This document shows positions 32,518 through 41,056 of a stretch of DNA of 64,000 nucleotides, piece after piece. Source of the DNA: Galbibacter marinus. GTDB lineage: Bacteria; Bacteroidota; Bacteroidia; Flavobacteriales; Flavobacteriaceae. The translations under genes and the position numbers were made by a program. The stretch covers positions 1 through 64,000 of the forward strand of contig NZ_AMSG01000013.1 of assembly GCF_000300875.1 (NCBI RefSeq). The letters are read 5' to 3'. Each line of letters starts with the position of its first letter. The first letter of the stretch is position 1. The notes under the pieces are model-generated. The model ran no database searches. It saw only the letters and a list, made by a program, of their open reading frames with translations, and had not been told where the DNA came from.

Positions 32518-35439
32518 TTAGGATTCATCACTACGCATGGCATCGTATATATAACCCTGAATATGACTCCGTATATCTTCCGAAATTAATTTTCTGTTCA
32601 TCATTGTTGGATAAGTCCTGTTAGATAAAAATACATACACCAAATTATATACCGGATCTACCCAAGTAAAAGTCCCTGTAAAACCACTATGTCCATAACT
32701 CAAGGTTGAAGAACAACCACACGTAGGGCCTGATTCACCTAATTGGGGTTTATCAAAACCGACGCCCCTTCTGTTATTCTGATCACAAAAATAGCAGTTG
32801 TTATACTTTTTTAAGGTTTGTTCACTGAAATAACGCAGGCCCCCATAATACCCTTTTTGAAGGAACATTTGCATAATTTTAGCCACATCGTTGGCGTTGC
32901 TAAATAGACCTGCATGGCCCGCGACTCCGCCTAACATAGCTGCTCCCATATCGTGCACGTAACCCTGAATAGTCTGTTGCCTAAAATAATTATCTACCTC
33001 AGTGGGTACGATCATTCCTTTTCTAAACTTCTCTAAAGGATTGAAACTGGTATGGTTCATTCCTAATGAGGCGTAAAAATGTTCATTTGCAACCTTATCC
33101 AAGGACTCGTTATAGTGATCCTCTATAAAGCGTTGCATGATTAAAAAAGCTAGGTCACTATATTTGTATTCAAGTCTAGAGCGCAATTCGCTATCCTTAA
33201 TAATGGTAAAGATACTGTCTTTATAATCTTTACGCATGTACAAATGATCCGCTACTTTTATATTAAATTTTCGGTCGGGCTCCGTTTTGTAATACTTCTC
33301 TAAAGGTAGATTAGAATTCTCTCCCACGGTAGCCTTGTAAAATGGTATCCATGCTACTAGACGAGCATAATGTGATAGTACATCTAATACTTTTAAGTTG
33401 CTCTTATTGCTATCACGTAATTCTGGAATTAATTCTCCAAGGGTAGAATCAAAAGAAAGCTCTCCTTTTTCTGATAATTGCATAAGTAAAGGCAAAGTAG
33501 CAGTAATCTTTGTTAGGGAGGCTAGATCATATATATGATCACTTTGAACTTCATCACCTCCATAGGTGGTCTTACCAAAATTCTTGTTGTAAACTACCAT
33601 CCCATCACGAGCCACCAATATTTGTCCCCCTGGAGTCATCCCAGAGCTCACCGCTACATTCATTAAAGAATCAACTTTACCAAGAGTCTTTGAACTTAGG
33701 CCTACTCGCTCTGGTATGGAATAACCTAAGCGTGATAAGCTATTGGTGATAAACCCTCTATTTTCTGGCAATTTTGCATGAGCCGTAACCGGTAGACTTC
33801 CTTTGGCTGCAATAGCACCAAAGATTACCTCTGCAGAGGTTTCTTGTGAGATTGGATCATTTAAATAGCTTACTATGATAGTTTCGATGTTGTCAATACT
33901 CTGTAAACCGAGTAATGCATATGGCTTCACAAATACATCCAAAATCACACGTTTGTTCCTAGCGATTTCATATAACCAGGTCTTTTCTTTATCCGTGAAA
34001 TCCGCTGCTTTCCATGGAGTCTCAGTTGATCGATGATGCCCAACAATAACCAGGTTAAAAGGCTCAAGGGCATTAATTAAATCTCCGAGATTATTGGATT
34101 GGACCAAGGTAACATCAGCATATTTCTTTAATGCATCGAAGAAGTGGTAATGTTTTCCATCGCCCATGGGTACATAAGCAATTTTTTGCTTGTCTAAATT
34201 TCTAATGGGAACTAACTGGTCATCATTCTTAGCCACCGTAATAGCATTTTCCATCACCTTTTCAAACAGAAGTTTATCCGAAACTCTGTTGAGATCCTTC
34301 GCTAAGTTCTTCGTGGAAACAGGATGATAGTGGTTTAAACCTACTTTGTATTTAGCTTTAAGTATCTTTTTTACTGAATGTGCTAGGCGCTGCTCAGTAA
34401 CAATTCCATTCTCATAGGCATCTTTAAGGGCTTTCACTCCTTTTGCTACATCTTCCGATATGAGTAATACATCATTTCCAGCTAAGAAGGCAGATAAATC
34501 TACATTACCACTCTGGGCATAATTGGCCACACCTTTCATCTCCAGAGCATCTGTAAAAATAAGACCATTGAATTGTAGTTTTTCTTTTAGTAGTCCCTCT
34601 ACAATAGCCTTGGATAAAGAAGATGGGAATCCAGGTCTACTTTCTAAACTAGGGACATTCAAATGCGCCACCATTACACTAGATAAACCTTCTGGGATTA
34701 GTTTTTTATATGGGTACAATTCCACGCTATCAATTCGCTCTTTGGTGAAATCTACTGTAGGTAAAACCTTGTGTGAATCTTGAGAGGTATCTCCATGACC
34801 TGGAAAATGTTTTGCATTTGCTAAAACTCCTGCACTTTGCATGCCACGCATAAAGGCAAGTGATTTCTCTGTAACGTTATCCCGGTTTTCTCCAAAAGAA
34901 CGATTACCGATAATGGGATTCTTTGGATTGGTGTTAATATCTACATCTGGCGCAAAATTAATATGCATACCAAGGCGTTTGGTATGCTCTCCAATATGTT
35001 TGCCAACTTGCTCAATTAATGAGTTGTCCTTTACTGCCCCTAATACCATATTATATGGAAAGGCAAAGGTGGAGTCCAGGCGCATGGATAATCCCCATTC
35101 GGCATCCATTGACATTAGTAATTTTACCTTAGATAGTTCCTGTATTTCGTTATTAAAGGTCGCTTGTCTATAGGGCCCTCCAGTTGAAAAAATCACACCA
35201 CCTACATGATAATCAGAGATCAATTTTCGTACCTGATCCAAGTGGGTTTCGCCTTTATCCGTAAAAGCTCTAATCATATACAATTGGCCTATCTTTTCTT
35301 CAAGACTTAAGCTATTGTAGATACTATCTACCCACTGCTGTTGCTCAAGGCGGTCTTCAGTAGCCAATGGATCTATTTGCTGACCATAGGACAGGCATAC
35401 TCCAAAAAACAATAAAGTAACAAGAAAATATTTTTTCAT
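32518..35439 (-). CDS. GH3 beta-N-acetylhexosaminidase fused to a beta-lactamase-fold serine hydrolase
   Basis: 973-residue envelope enzyme. Signal peptide 1-19. GH3 domain (about 40-370) of NagZ type: KHFPGHGDT (210-218, containing the His-Asp general acid pair of NagZ) and nucleophile Asp297 in FTDALEM. A GH3 C-terminal-like domain spans about 400-560. A class C beta-lactamase/PBP-like domain (about 580-965) has the catalytic SLTK (641-644), YSD later and a C-terminal HSGFTGT. It probably cuts GlcNAc-MurNAc links in peptidoglycan fragments, while the serine hydrolase acts on peptide or ester bonds. This fusion is known in Bacteroidota. The cell-wall amidase gene in the same run fits. Confidence 0.93.
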   Translation of the reverse strand: MKKYFLVTLLFFGVCLSYGQQIDPLATEDRLEQQQWVDSIYNSLSLEEKIGQLYMIRAFTDKGETHLDQVRKLISDYHVGGVIFSTGGPYRQATFNNEIQELSKVKLLMSMDAEWGLSMRLDSTFAFPYNMVLGAVKDNSLIEQVGKHIGEHTKRLGMHINFAPDVDINTNPKNPIIGNRSFGENRDNVTEKSLAFMRGMQSAGVLANAKHFPGHGDTSQDSHKVLPTVDFTKERIDSVELYPYKKLIPEGLSSVMVAHLNVPSLESRPGFPSSLSKAIVEGLLKEKLQFNGLIFTDALEMKGVANYAQSGNVDLSAFLAGNDVLLISEDVAKGVKALKDAYENGIVTEQRLAHSVKKILKAKYKVGLNHYHPVSTKNLAKDLNRVSDKLLFEKVMENAITVAKNDDQLVPIRNLDKQKIAYVPMGDGKHYHFFDALKKYADVTLVQSNNLGDLINALEPFNLVIVGHHRSTETPWKAADFTDKEKTWLYEIARNKRVILDVFVKPYALLGLQSIDNIETIIVSYLNDPISQETSAEVIFGAIAAKGSLPVTAHAKLPENRGFITNSLSRLGYSIPERVGLSSKTLGKVDSLMNVAVSSGMTPGGQILVARDGMVVYNKNFGKTTYGGDEVQSDHIYDLASLTKITATLPLLMQLSEKGELSFDSTLGELIPELRDSNKSNLKVLDVLSHYARLVAWIPFYKATVGENSNLPLEKYYKTEPDRKFNIKVADHLYMRKDYKDSIFTIIKDSELRSRLEYKYSDLAFLIMQRFIEDHYNESLDKVANEHFYASLGMNHTSFNPLEKFRKGMIVPTEVDNYFRQQTIQGYVHDMGAAMLGGVAGHAGLFSNANDVAKIMQMFLQKGYYGGLRYFSEQTLKKYNNCYFCDQNNRRGVGFDKPQLGESGPTCGCSSTLSYGHSGFTGTFTWVDPVYNLVYVFLSNRTYPTMMNRKLISEDIRSHIQGYIYDAMRSDES

Positions 35440-35543
35440 TTTGATGCAAGAGTTTTTTTTCCGCCTAAAACCAGTACCTTATTAAAAGAAATAAGCTATC
35501 GACACAACGGTTGCTATTAATTTTTTTCCCGTGCAACTGTAGT

Positions 35544-36029
35544 TTAGTTCATGAACCTAGCATGCCAACTATCCCTTGCAGGCACTTCCCAGTAATTCTG
35601 GTATTCTTCCTTATTGGTCACTAGGTTATTAAACACAATAGTGTTTTGTGAAACGGCCCTTTGCTTGGCCATTTTTTTAAAGTCAGAAAGGGGCTTGTAT
35701 GCAATATAATCTCCTTGACGATAAGACACGTTCATCTTATCCAATAAGTCTACATTGTACTGTTTTTCTAATTGCTGTATAAATCGTACAGAAGCATCAA
35801 TGGAACAGCCACTTGGTACGTTAAACTCCTGATCCAAGGCAATGACTATAAAACGCTTATAACGAATCTCATAGGAAGCCTTGAGGTTCGCTCCGTGTGC
35901 AGTCCACTGAGTTATAAATTCTTTTGATTTATCTTTAATTTGTTCGATTTCTTCTTCCGTAAAACTCCGGTTGGCTTGATAAATCCACACTCTGGCAGCA
36001 TCGGAAAGTTCATTAAATTCAACAAACAT
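35544..36029 (-). CDS. Conserved Bacteroidota protein, often mislabelled ABC transporter ATPase
   Basis: 161-residue soluble protein. Databases commonly call its homologues ABC transporter ATPase (from memory), but no Walker A (GxxGxGK[ST]), signature or Walker B motif is present, so that label is not supported. Seen instead: a helical N-terminus with FTEEEIEQIKDKSKEFITQWTAHG, a strand-rich centre IRYKRFIVIALDQEFNVPSGCSIDASVRFIQ, and a basic C-terminal half. No signal peptide. Function unknown. It follows the CCG Fe-S gene by 47 bases and is probably co-transcribed with it. Confidence 0.8.
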   Translation of the reverse strand: MFVEFNELSDAARVWIYQANRSFTEEEIEQIKDKSKEFITQWTAHGANLKASYEIRYKRFIVIALDQEFNVPSGCSIDASVRFIQQLEKQYNVDLLDKMNVSYRQGDYIAYKPLSDFKKMAKQRAVSQNTIVFNNLVTNKEEYQNYWEVPARDSWHARFMN

Positions 36030-36076
36030 GATCTTTTCAATTTAAATTATTCCTAATTCAAGCCTAATAGCTTATT

Positions 36077-36868
36077 TTACAAATCTTCGGCATCAGCCAA
36101 AAGCTCTGCAACGTCCATTACTTTAATGGATGTACTTTTCTCTTTAGATTTAACGCCATCGGTTAGCATTGTATTGCAGAAAGGACATCCCGCTGCAATA
36201 ATTTCTGCTTTAGAATCCATGGCTTCTTCGGTTCTAGCGATGTTAATCTCCTTATCCCCTTTTTCGGCCTCCTTAAACATTTGGGCTCCACCAGCACCAC
36301 AACATAAGCCGCGTTTTTTGCAGCTTTTCATCTCCACAAGTTCAGCGTCTAGCTTCTCGATCAATTCACGAGGCGCCTGGTAGACGTTATTTCCTCTACC
36401 TAAGTAACAAGGATCGTGGAACGTAATGCGCTTACCCTTGTACTTTCCACCTTCAATGGTAAGTTTTCCTTCCTCTAGTAAAGATCGTAAAAACTGTGTA
36501 TGGTGTACTACCTGGTATTGTCCTCCCAAGGAAGGATATTCATTTTTAATGGTGTTAAAGCAATGTGGACAACTGGTTACGATTTTTTTAATTTCGTAAC
36601 TATTTAAGACCTCAATATTGCTCATTGCTTGCATTTGGAAAAGCATTTCGTTTCCAGCGCGTTTGGCAGGATCTCCAGTACATCCTTCTTCGGTACCCAA
36701 TACTGCAAAATTAACACTTGCCTTATTAAGCAGTTTAACAAATGCCTTGGTTATTTTTTTTGCGCGGTCGTCAAAACTACCTGCACATCCGACCCAAAAC
36801 AATACATCAGGAATTTTCCCCTCAGCAGTCAATTCTGCCATTGTTGGCACCTTAATAGAATTACTCAT
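36077..36868 (-). CDS. CCG-domain Fe-S protein (HdrB/GlpC-like)
   Basis: 263-residue cytoplasmic protein with two cysteine-rich CCG domains, as in heterodisulfide reductase HdrB and GlpC/LutA subunits. Cysteines in order: WVGCAGSFD (about 25-33), TSCPHCFNTI, DPCYLGRGNN, SCKKRGLCCGAGG (the CCG core), and AGCPFCNTML near the C-terminus. It may hold a [4Fe-4S] centre that handles thiol or quinone electrons. Its partner is likely the membrane Fe-S protein two genes upstream (37436-38761). Such pairs occur in many Bacteroidota genomes, with an undefined electron donor. Confidence 0.9.
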   Translation of the reverse strand: MSNSIKVPTMAELTAEGKIPDVLFWVGCAGSFDDRAKKITKAFVKLLNKASVNFAVLGTEEGCTGDPAKRAGNEMLFQMQAMSNIEVLNSYEIKKIVTSCPHCFNTIKNEYPSLGGQYQVVHHTQFLRSLLEEGKLTIEGGKYKGKRITFHDPCYLGRGNNVYQAPRELIEKLDAELVEMKSCKKRGLCCGAGGAQMFKEAEKGDKEINIARTEEAMDSKAEIIAAGCPFCNTMLTDGVKSKEKSTSIKVMDVAELLADAEDL

Positions 36869-36916
36869 TTGTACTTTAATTTTGTGTATTCACAGCCTTA
36901 ACACCATTATATTTTT

Positions 36917-36945
36917 ACTACATATATTATTTTAAAATATGTAGT
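36917..36945. other. Inverted repeat between the HAD and CCG genes
   Basis: Perfect 9-bp arms ACTACATAT and ATATGTAGT with an 11-base loop in the 93-base gap. On the transcribed minus strand the downstream flank is A-rich rather than T-rich, so it is not a standard terminator. It may be a protein-binding site or an mRNA-processing hairpin. Confidence 0.45.
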
Positions 36946-36961
36946 GTGTAATTATAACAGC

Positions 36962-37408
36962 TTAATCGTGTTTTCCGTCATCAAACACCTGAATGGTAAC
37001 TTCCTTATCAATAAGATCAGTAAATTTACCATTGTAACGTGTAGCTTTAACTAAATGGTTGTCTATCCAGTGATAGTTCCCACCACGAGGTTTACCCATT
37101 AGCATTCCGTGGTATTTAAACCCGTGCTTATTTAACCATTTTTCAGTTACTTCTCTGTGTTCTTCAGTCCTTGAGGTAAAAAAGAAAATAATATGTCCTT
37201 GTTCATACCATTTATTCAAGGTCTTTAAGGCATCAGGATAAACATTAGCAGTCGCCATTCGTTCTGGCTCCTCATTAGGGATATCATCACAAACTGTACC
37301 GTCGATATCAATTAAATAATTTTTAATCCCTTCTGGTAATACTGGACTAATGTGTTCTCCGTCCTGCAATTTTTCACTTAACAATTTTTCCACTTCTTCT
37401 TTGTTCAT
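36962..37408 (-). CDS. HAD-superfamily phosphatase-like protein
   Basis: 148-residue haloacid-dehalogenase fold. Motif I DIDGTVCD supplies the nucleophile and acid Asp; motif II is the Ser/Thr in FFFTSRTEEHREVTEKWL; later Lys and the acidic IDNH resemble motifs III/IV. Homologues are often labelled phosphoheptose isomerase (from memory), which the motifs do not support. I start it at ATG 37408; the frame can be extended two codons to a TTG. It sits inside the Fe-S operon, between the membrane Fe-S gene and the CCG gene. Substrate unknown. Confidence 0.85.
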   Translation of the reverse strand: MNKEEVEKLLSEKLQDGEHISPVLPEGIKNYLIDIDGTVCDDIPNEEPERMATANVYPDALKTLNKWYEQGHIIFFFTSRTEEHREVTEKWLNKHGFKYHGMLMGKPRGGNYHWIDNHLVKATRYNGKFTDLIDKEVTIQVFDDGKHD

Positions 37409-37435
37409 TTTCAATTTTTATTTCTGATTCACTAT

Positions 37436-38761
37436 TTACTCATTTCTCCAATTCAGACGATCCATTTGATTATAAGGCCAAGGCGCTGCATTATTTTCAA
37501 TATTGGTCATCATGTTATTTAGTTCCATAGGCGCAGCAGATTGTTCCATCACTAAAAATCTACGCATATCAACAATAATGGACAATGGATTTATATTAAC
37601 TGGACATGCCTCTACACAAGCATTACATGTAGTACATGCCCACAATTCTTCTCTAGTTATATAATCGTCCAATAATTGTTTTCCATCCTCTTTAAACACC
37701 CCATTATTGGCATCAATATTCTTTCCAACTTCCTCTAAGCGATCCCGGGTATCCATCATTATCTTACGGGGGGATAACTTCTTTCCGGTTTGGCTAGCAG
37801 GACACTCACTTGTGCAACGACCACACTCTGTACAACTATAGGCGTTCATAAGTTGAACCCAGTTTAAGTCACCAACATCAGAAGCTCCAAACTTCGCTAC
37901 ATCTTGCTCATCACCTTCCTCGGGCATAGCATAAGGATCCGCTTCTGGATCCATCATCAATTTCACTTCACTGGTTACCGACTCCATATTATTCATTTGC
38001 CCTAGCGGGTTTAGGTCAGAAAACCAAGTATTTGGAAAAGCTAGCAAAATATGAAGGTGTTTTGAATAATACAAGTAGTTCAAGAAAATTAATATCCCTA
38101 CTATATGTAGCCACCAAGCTGATCGCTCAATTAAAATTAAACTACTTTCTCCTAGTGGGGTGATAAGATTGGATAAGTATTGACTAACTGGAAAAGCACC
38201 AGCCTGTTGGTAATGCTCACTACCTAACTGTTGTAGACTATAATCGGCCGCATTCATGGTTAAAAATAGCACCATTAATACCACTTCAAAGTACAATATA
38301 ATGTTCGCGTCTGACTTGGGCCAGCCTTTCATCTCTGAAAATAAAAACCTTCTCAGCTTAATAATATTTCTACGAATCCAAAATATCACTACTGATACAA
38401 TTACTAACAGCGCAAGTATTTCGAAACTCCCGATAAGAAAGTCGTAAAATCCGCCTAAAAAGCTAAGCACTCTATGGGTACCAAATAGGCCATCGATAAT
38501 AATTTCAATAACCTCAATATTGATAATGATAAAACCAACATAAACAATGATATGTAGTATACCAGCAATGGGTCTAACTACCATTTTTTGTTGACCTAAT
38601 GCAACGAGAATCATGGTTTTCCAACGTTCAGGCTTTCGATCAGTGCGTTCAAGGTCTCTACCTAATCGAATATTTCTAATAAGTCGCTTGAGATTAGCGG
38701 CAAAATAACCAATTCCAGCTATAAGGACCAGCGCAAATACTATTTGAGATACGTAATTCAT
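37436..38761 (-). CDS. Membrane-bound 4Fe-4S electron-transfer protein (HdrC/NarI-like)
   Basis: 441 residues. The N-terminal half has about five to six transmembrane helices (5-25, 68-90, 105-127, 155-175, 215-240) resembling a di-heme cytochrome b (NarI-like) module; His residues in helices (HIIVYVG, WWLHIVG) could be heme ligands. The C-terminal cytoplasmic part (about 290-400) has two 4Fe-4S motifs, CTECGRCTSECP and CTTCNACVEACP. It may move electrons between the quinone pool and the CCG protein encoded two genes on. Electron donor and acceptor are unknown. It follows the MlaD-like gene by 14 bases. Confidence 0.88.
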   Translation of the reverse strand: MNYVSQIVFALVLIAGIGYFAANLKRLIRNIRLGRDLERTDRKPERWKTMILVALGQQKMVVRPIAGILHIIVYVGFIIINIEVIEIIIDGLFGTHRVLSFLGGFYDFLIGSFEILALLVIVSVVIFWIRRNIIKLRRFLFSEMKGWPKSDANIILYFEVVLMVLFLTMNAADYSLQQLGSEHYQQAGAFPVSQYLSNLITPLGESSLILIERSAWWLHIVGILIFLNYLYYSKHLHILLAFPNTWFSDLNPLGQMNNMESVTSEVKLMMDPEADPYAMPEEGDEQDVAKFGASDVGDLNWVQLMNAYSCTECGRCTSECPASQTGKKLSPRKIMMDTRDRLEEVGKNIDANNGVFKEDGKQLLDDYITREELWACTTCNACVEACPVNINPLSIIVDMRRFLVMEQSAAPMELNNMMTNIENNAAPWPYNQMDRLNWRNE

Positions 38762-38775
38762 GATGCTACTTTGGT

Positions 38776-39741
38776 TTAATTTTTTTGCTCTATGTCGTCT
38801 TCTTGTTCATTAGGTTCATAAGGTTTGGCTTTTTTTCCAAAAAGTGAAAAGTGCACATAACGTTTTGGGTTCAAACGCATATCTTCAAGAAGTAATTCTA
38901 ACTCAAGACTAGCATCAGAGAGATTTGTGTATAACTCATCATCATTCATTAACTTCCCAATAGACCCTTCTCCTTGCTCTATTTTGCCCATGACCTGATT
39001 GAGTTTGATCATGCTGTTTTTTAAACTATTTACGGCAAGACCTATATCGGCATTGACAAGAGTGTCACTCAGACTTGCTAAATTCTCCGATAATTGGTCT
39101 ACATTGGTCAAAGTGCGATCTAGCTTTCCTTTATTGGTAGATAATAAGTTATTTAAGGTTTGACCTGCCTGATTAAAATTATAAGTAACCCCATCAAGAT
39201 TTTCAAGGGTGTTTTTTATATGTTGACGACTTGTGGAGTCCAAAATAGCATCTACTCCAATCATCACAGAGTCCGCATTTTTCAATATTGCATCTAAGCT
39301 TTCTTGTAGTGGTGCTAATTTTTGATTCACCAACTCCGTCAGACCTGGATCAATAGAACTCTGAAGGGTGTCGCCTTCTTTGGAGAGCTCAGCTTGATCA
39401 TAAATTGGAACTATCCTCAATCCTTTCCCTGCAATAATACCAGTATCATAAATTTCAGCAGTACTGTTTTTTGAAAATTGAAAATCATTATCAATGGTAA
39501 AGCTGACAAGCAAATGTCCTTTGGAATCCAAAAAGCGAATGTCCTGTATGGTACCAACCTTAAGTCCATTTATACTCACTGAGGTGCCTGGAGTAAGCCC
39601 ATTGACTTTTTCGTATACGGCGTAAAAAGTTCTACTTGAACTAAATATGTTAGTGGCTTTTAAAAAAGTAAAGCCCAAAATAAAAAGGACGATCCCGCCA
39701 ACAACTATGATTCCGGTTTTAAGTTCTCTGGTAAGTTTCAA
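38776..39741 (-). CDS. MlaD/MCE-family lipid-transport protein
   Basis: Periplasmic MCE-domain protein anchored by one N-terminal helix (about 8-27); the MCE domain at about 36-115 (TFYAVYEKVNGLTPGTSVSINGLKVG) forms hexameric lipid channels in relatives. The remainder (about 125-300) is helical, with heptad-like segments (LDRTLTNVDQLSENLASLSDTL). 321 residues. The only usable start is TTG 39741 (MKLTRELKTGI), which matches the usual family N-terminus and lies 23 bases from a consensus promoter element. No MlaE/MlaF genes are here; relatives often encode them elsewhere. Confidence 0.9.
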   Translation of the reverse strand: MKLTRELKTGIIVVGGIVLFILGFTFLKATNIFSSSRTFYAVYEKVNGLTPGTSVSINGLKVGTIQDIRFLDSKGHLLVSFTIDNDFQFSKNSTAEIYDTGIIAGKGLRIVPIYDQAELSKEGDTLQSSIDPGLTELVNQKLAPLQESLDAILKNADSVMIGVDAILDSTSRQHIKNTLENLDGVTYNFNQAGQTLNNLLSTNKGKLDRTLTNVDQLSENLASLSDTLVNADIGLAVNSLKNSMIKLNQVMGKIEQGEGSIGKLMNDDELYTNLSDASLELELLLEDMRLNPKRYVHFSLFGKKAKPYEPNEQEDDIEQKN

Positions 39742-39764
39742 ACTTTATTTTTTTGTGTAAGCAA

Positions 39765-39772
39765 CAAAATTA
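39765..39772 (-). promoter_or_regulatory. TANNTTTG promoter element of the MlaD-like gene
   Basis: TAATTTTG on the minus strand, 23 bases ahead of the TTG start. It indicates an internal promoter between the amidase gene and the rest of the run. The -33 element is not obvious. Confidence 0.5.
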
Positions 39773-39801
39773 GGAATTATTTTTTTAGAACGGGATTAAT
39801 T

Positions 39802-40920
39802 TCAATTGGATTTCAGCACAGACTGGACTTTAACCTTTTCACCATTTTTAAAGGCGACAATAAAGCTACTTTTATAGCCCTTTGAAATAGCATTTTGGCG
39901 CATCTGCTGAACTTGTTCGTAACTTGTGGTCTCACCGTAATAATACCTAAATACGGACCCTTCTTTTTCCCTGCTAATAGGATCTAATCCTTTGAAGTTA
40001 TAAGACTTAGTTTCTACCGCCTTGGAGCCTGCTGCAATTTGAACTCTAAAGCTCACCCCAGGTTCCACCACGCTGGCTGTTTGATTAGAGGTATCAGTTT
40101 GTCCATGATCACTTACCTCAGAAGAAAAATCAACACCGACATTCTCCTCCAAGTGAGTTTTATACTTTTTTACCGCATTGGCGATGGACTCTGCCATATC
40201 GCCTTTTCCTTTTTTAGAATTAAGGTAGGTTCCCTCTGGTTTATATGTTAAGAATCCTGTCTCAATTAACACACTTGGCATAAAAGTTTGGTGGAGCACA
40301 ATAAATCCTGCTTGTTTTACGCCTCGGTTAACTCGGTTTAGATTACTGGTAAAATTATCCTGAATAGCTTTTGCTAAAAATACACTCTGATCTAAAAATT
40401 CCTCTTGCATCATCGTGAGACCGATAAAAGATTCTGGAGAATTTATATCATAGGCCGCATAGTTTACCTCATAATCTTCCTCTAAATAGATCACTGAGTT
40501 TTCCTTTTTAGCAACTTCGAAATTACGCTTATTTGCATGCAAACCTAAGACAAAAGTTTCTGTCCCATGAGCACTGGAATTGTGAGCGTTACAATGTACC
40601 GAAACAAACAAATCAGCTTGAGCATCATTGGCTATTTTACCTCTTACATAGAGATCCACAAAACTGTCATCTTTCCGAGTGTAGACCACTTTAATATTAG
40701 GTGATTTTTTTAAAATTTCTCCTACCTTAAGCACGATGTCTAACGCGATTTCTTTTTCTTTAAATCCGCCTCCTAGGTTTCCTGGGTCGTGTCCACCGTG
40801 ACCTGCATCTAACACCACGGTAAATGGCTTGGTTTGATAAGTATTTAATTCTGAAGAAAAACAGAATTGAACTAGTAAGAGATTTGCAGTAAGTAAAAGT
40901 GAAACTATATATTTGTTCAT
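39802..40920 (-). CDS. N-acetylmuramoyl-L-alanine amidase (Amidase_3) with C-terminal SPOR-like region
   Basis: Zinc amidase that cuts the bond between MurNAc and the stem peptide, usually for daughter-cell separation. Signal peptide about 1-22. Amidase_3 domain (about 33-235): VVLDAGHGGHDPGN with zinc ligand His41, the acidic zinc ligand in KEKEIAL, DLFVSVHCNAHNS with another zinc His, and VLIETGFLT with the catalytic Glu. The C-terminal 75 residues (RVQIAAGSKAVETKS onward, ending KVKVQSVLKSN) look like a SPOR-type peptidoglycan-binding fold. 372 residues. Divergent from lptD. Confidence 0.93.
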   Translation of the reverse strand: MNKYIVSLLLTANLLLVQFCFSSELNTYQTKPFTVVLDAGHGGHDPGNLGGGFKEKEIALDIVLKVGEILKKSPNIKVVYTRKDDSFVDLYVRGKIANDAQADLFVSVHCNAHNSSAHGTETFVLGLHANKRNFEVAKKENSVIYLEEDYEVNYAAYDINSPESFIGLTMMQEEFLDQSVFLAKAIQDNFTSNLNRVNRGVKQAGFIVLHQTFMPSVLIETGFLTYKPEGTYLNSKKGKGDMAESIANAVKKYKTHLEENVGVDFSSEVSDHGQTDTSNQTASVVEPGVSFRVQIAAGSKAVETKSYNFKGLDPISREKEGSVFRYYYGETTSYEQVQQMRQNAISKGYKSSFIVAFKNGEKVKVQSVLKSN

Positions 40921-40999
40921 GGAACAATAACGATTTATTGCTGTTATTTATTTTGTTTAAAATTTTTTGATCTATACCAAAGAGAACAAAAAATATACG

Positions 41000-41007
41000 T
41001 AAGTTTG
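41000..41007 (+). promoter_or_regulatory. TANNTTTG promoter element of lptD
   Basis: TAAGTTTG ends 49 bases upstream of the TTG start at 41057. Matches the Bacteroidota -7 consensus; no clear -33 TTG. Confidence 0.45.
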
Positions 41008-41056
41008 GCAGGTCAAAAACCGAGCCACATTCAGTACAAAAATAGTATTAAAAGCT

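Noticed and set aside
36962-37408. Phosphoheptose isomerase
   Set aside because: The sequence shows HAD motif DIDGTVCD and no SIS-domain features.
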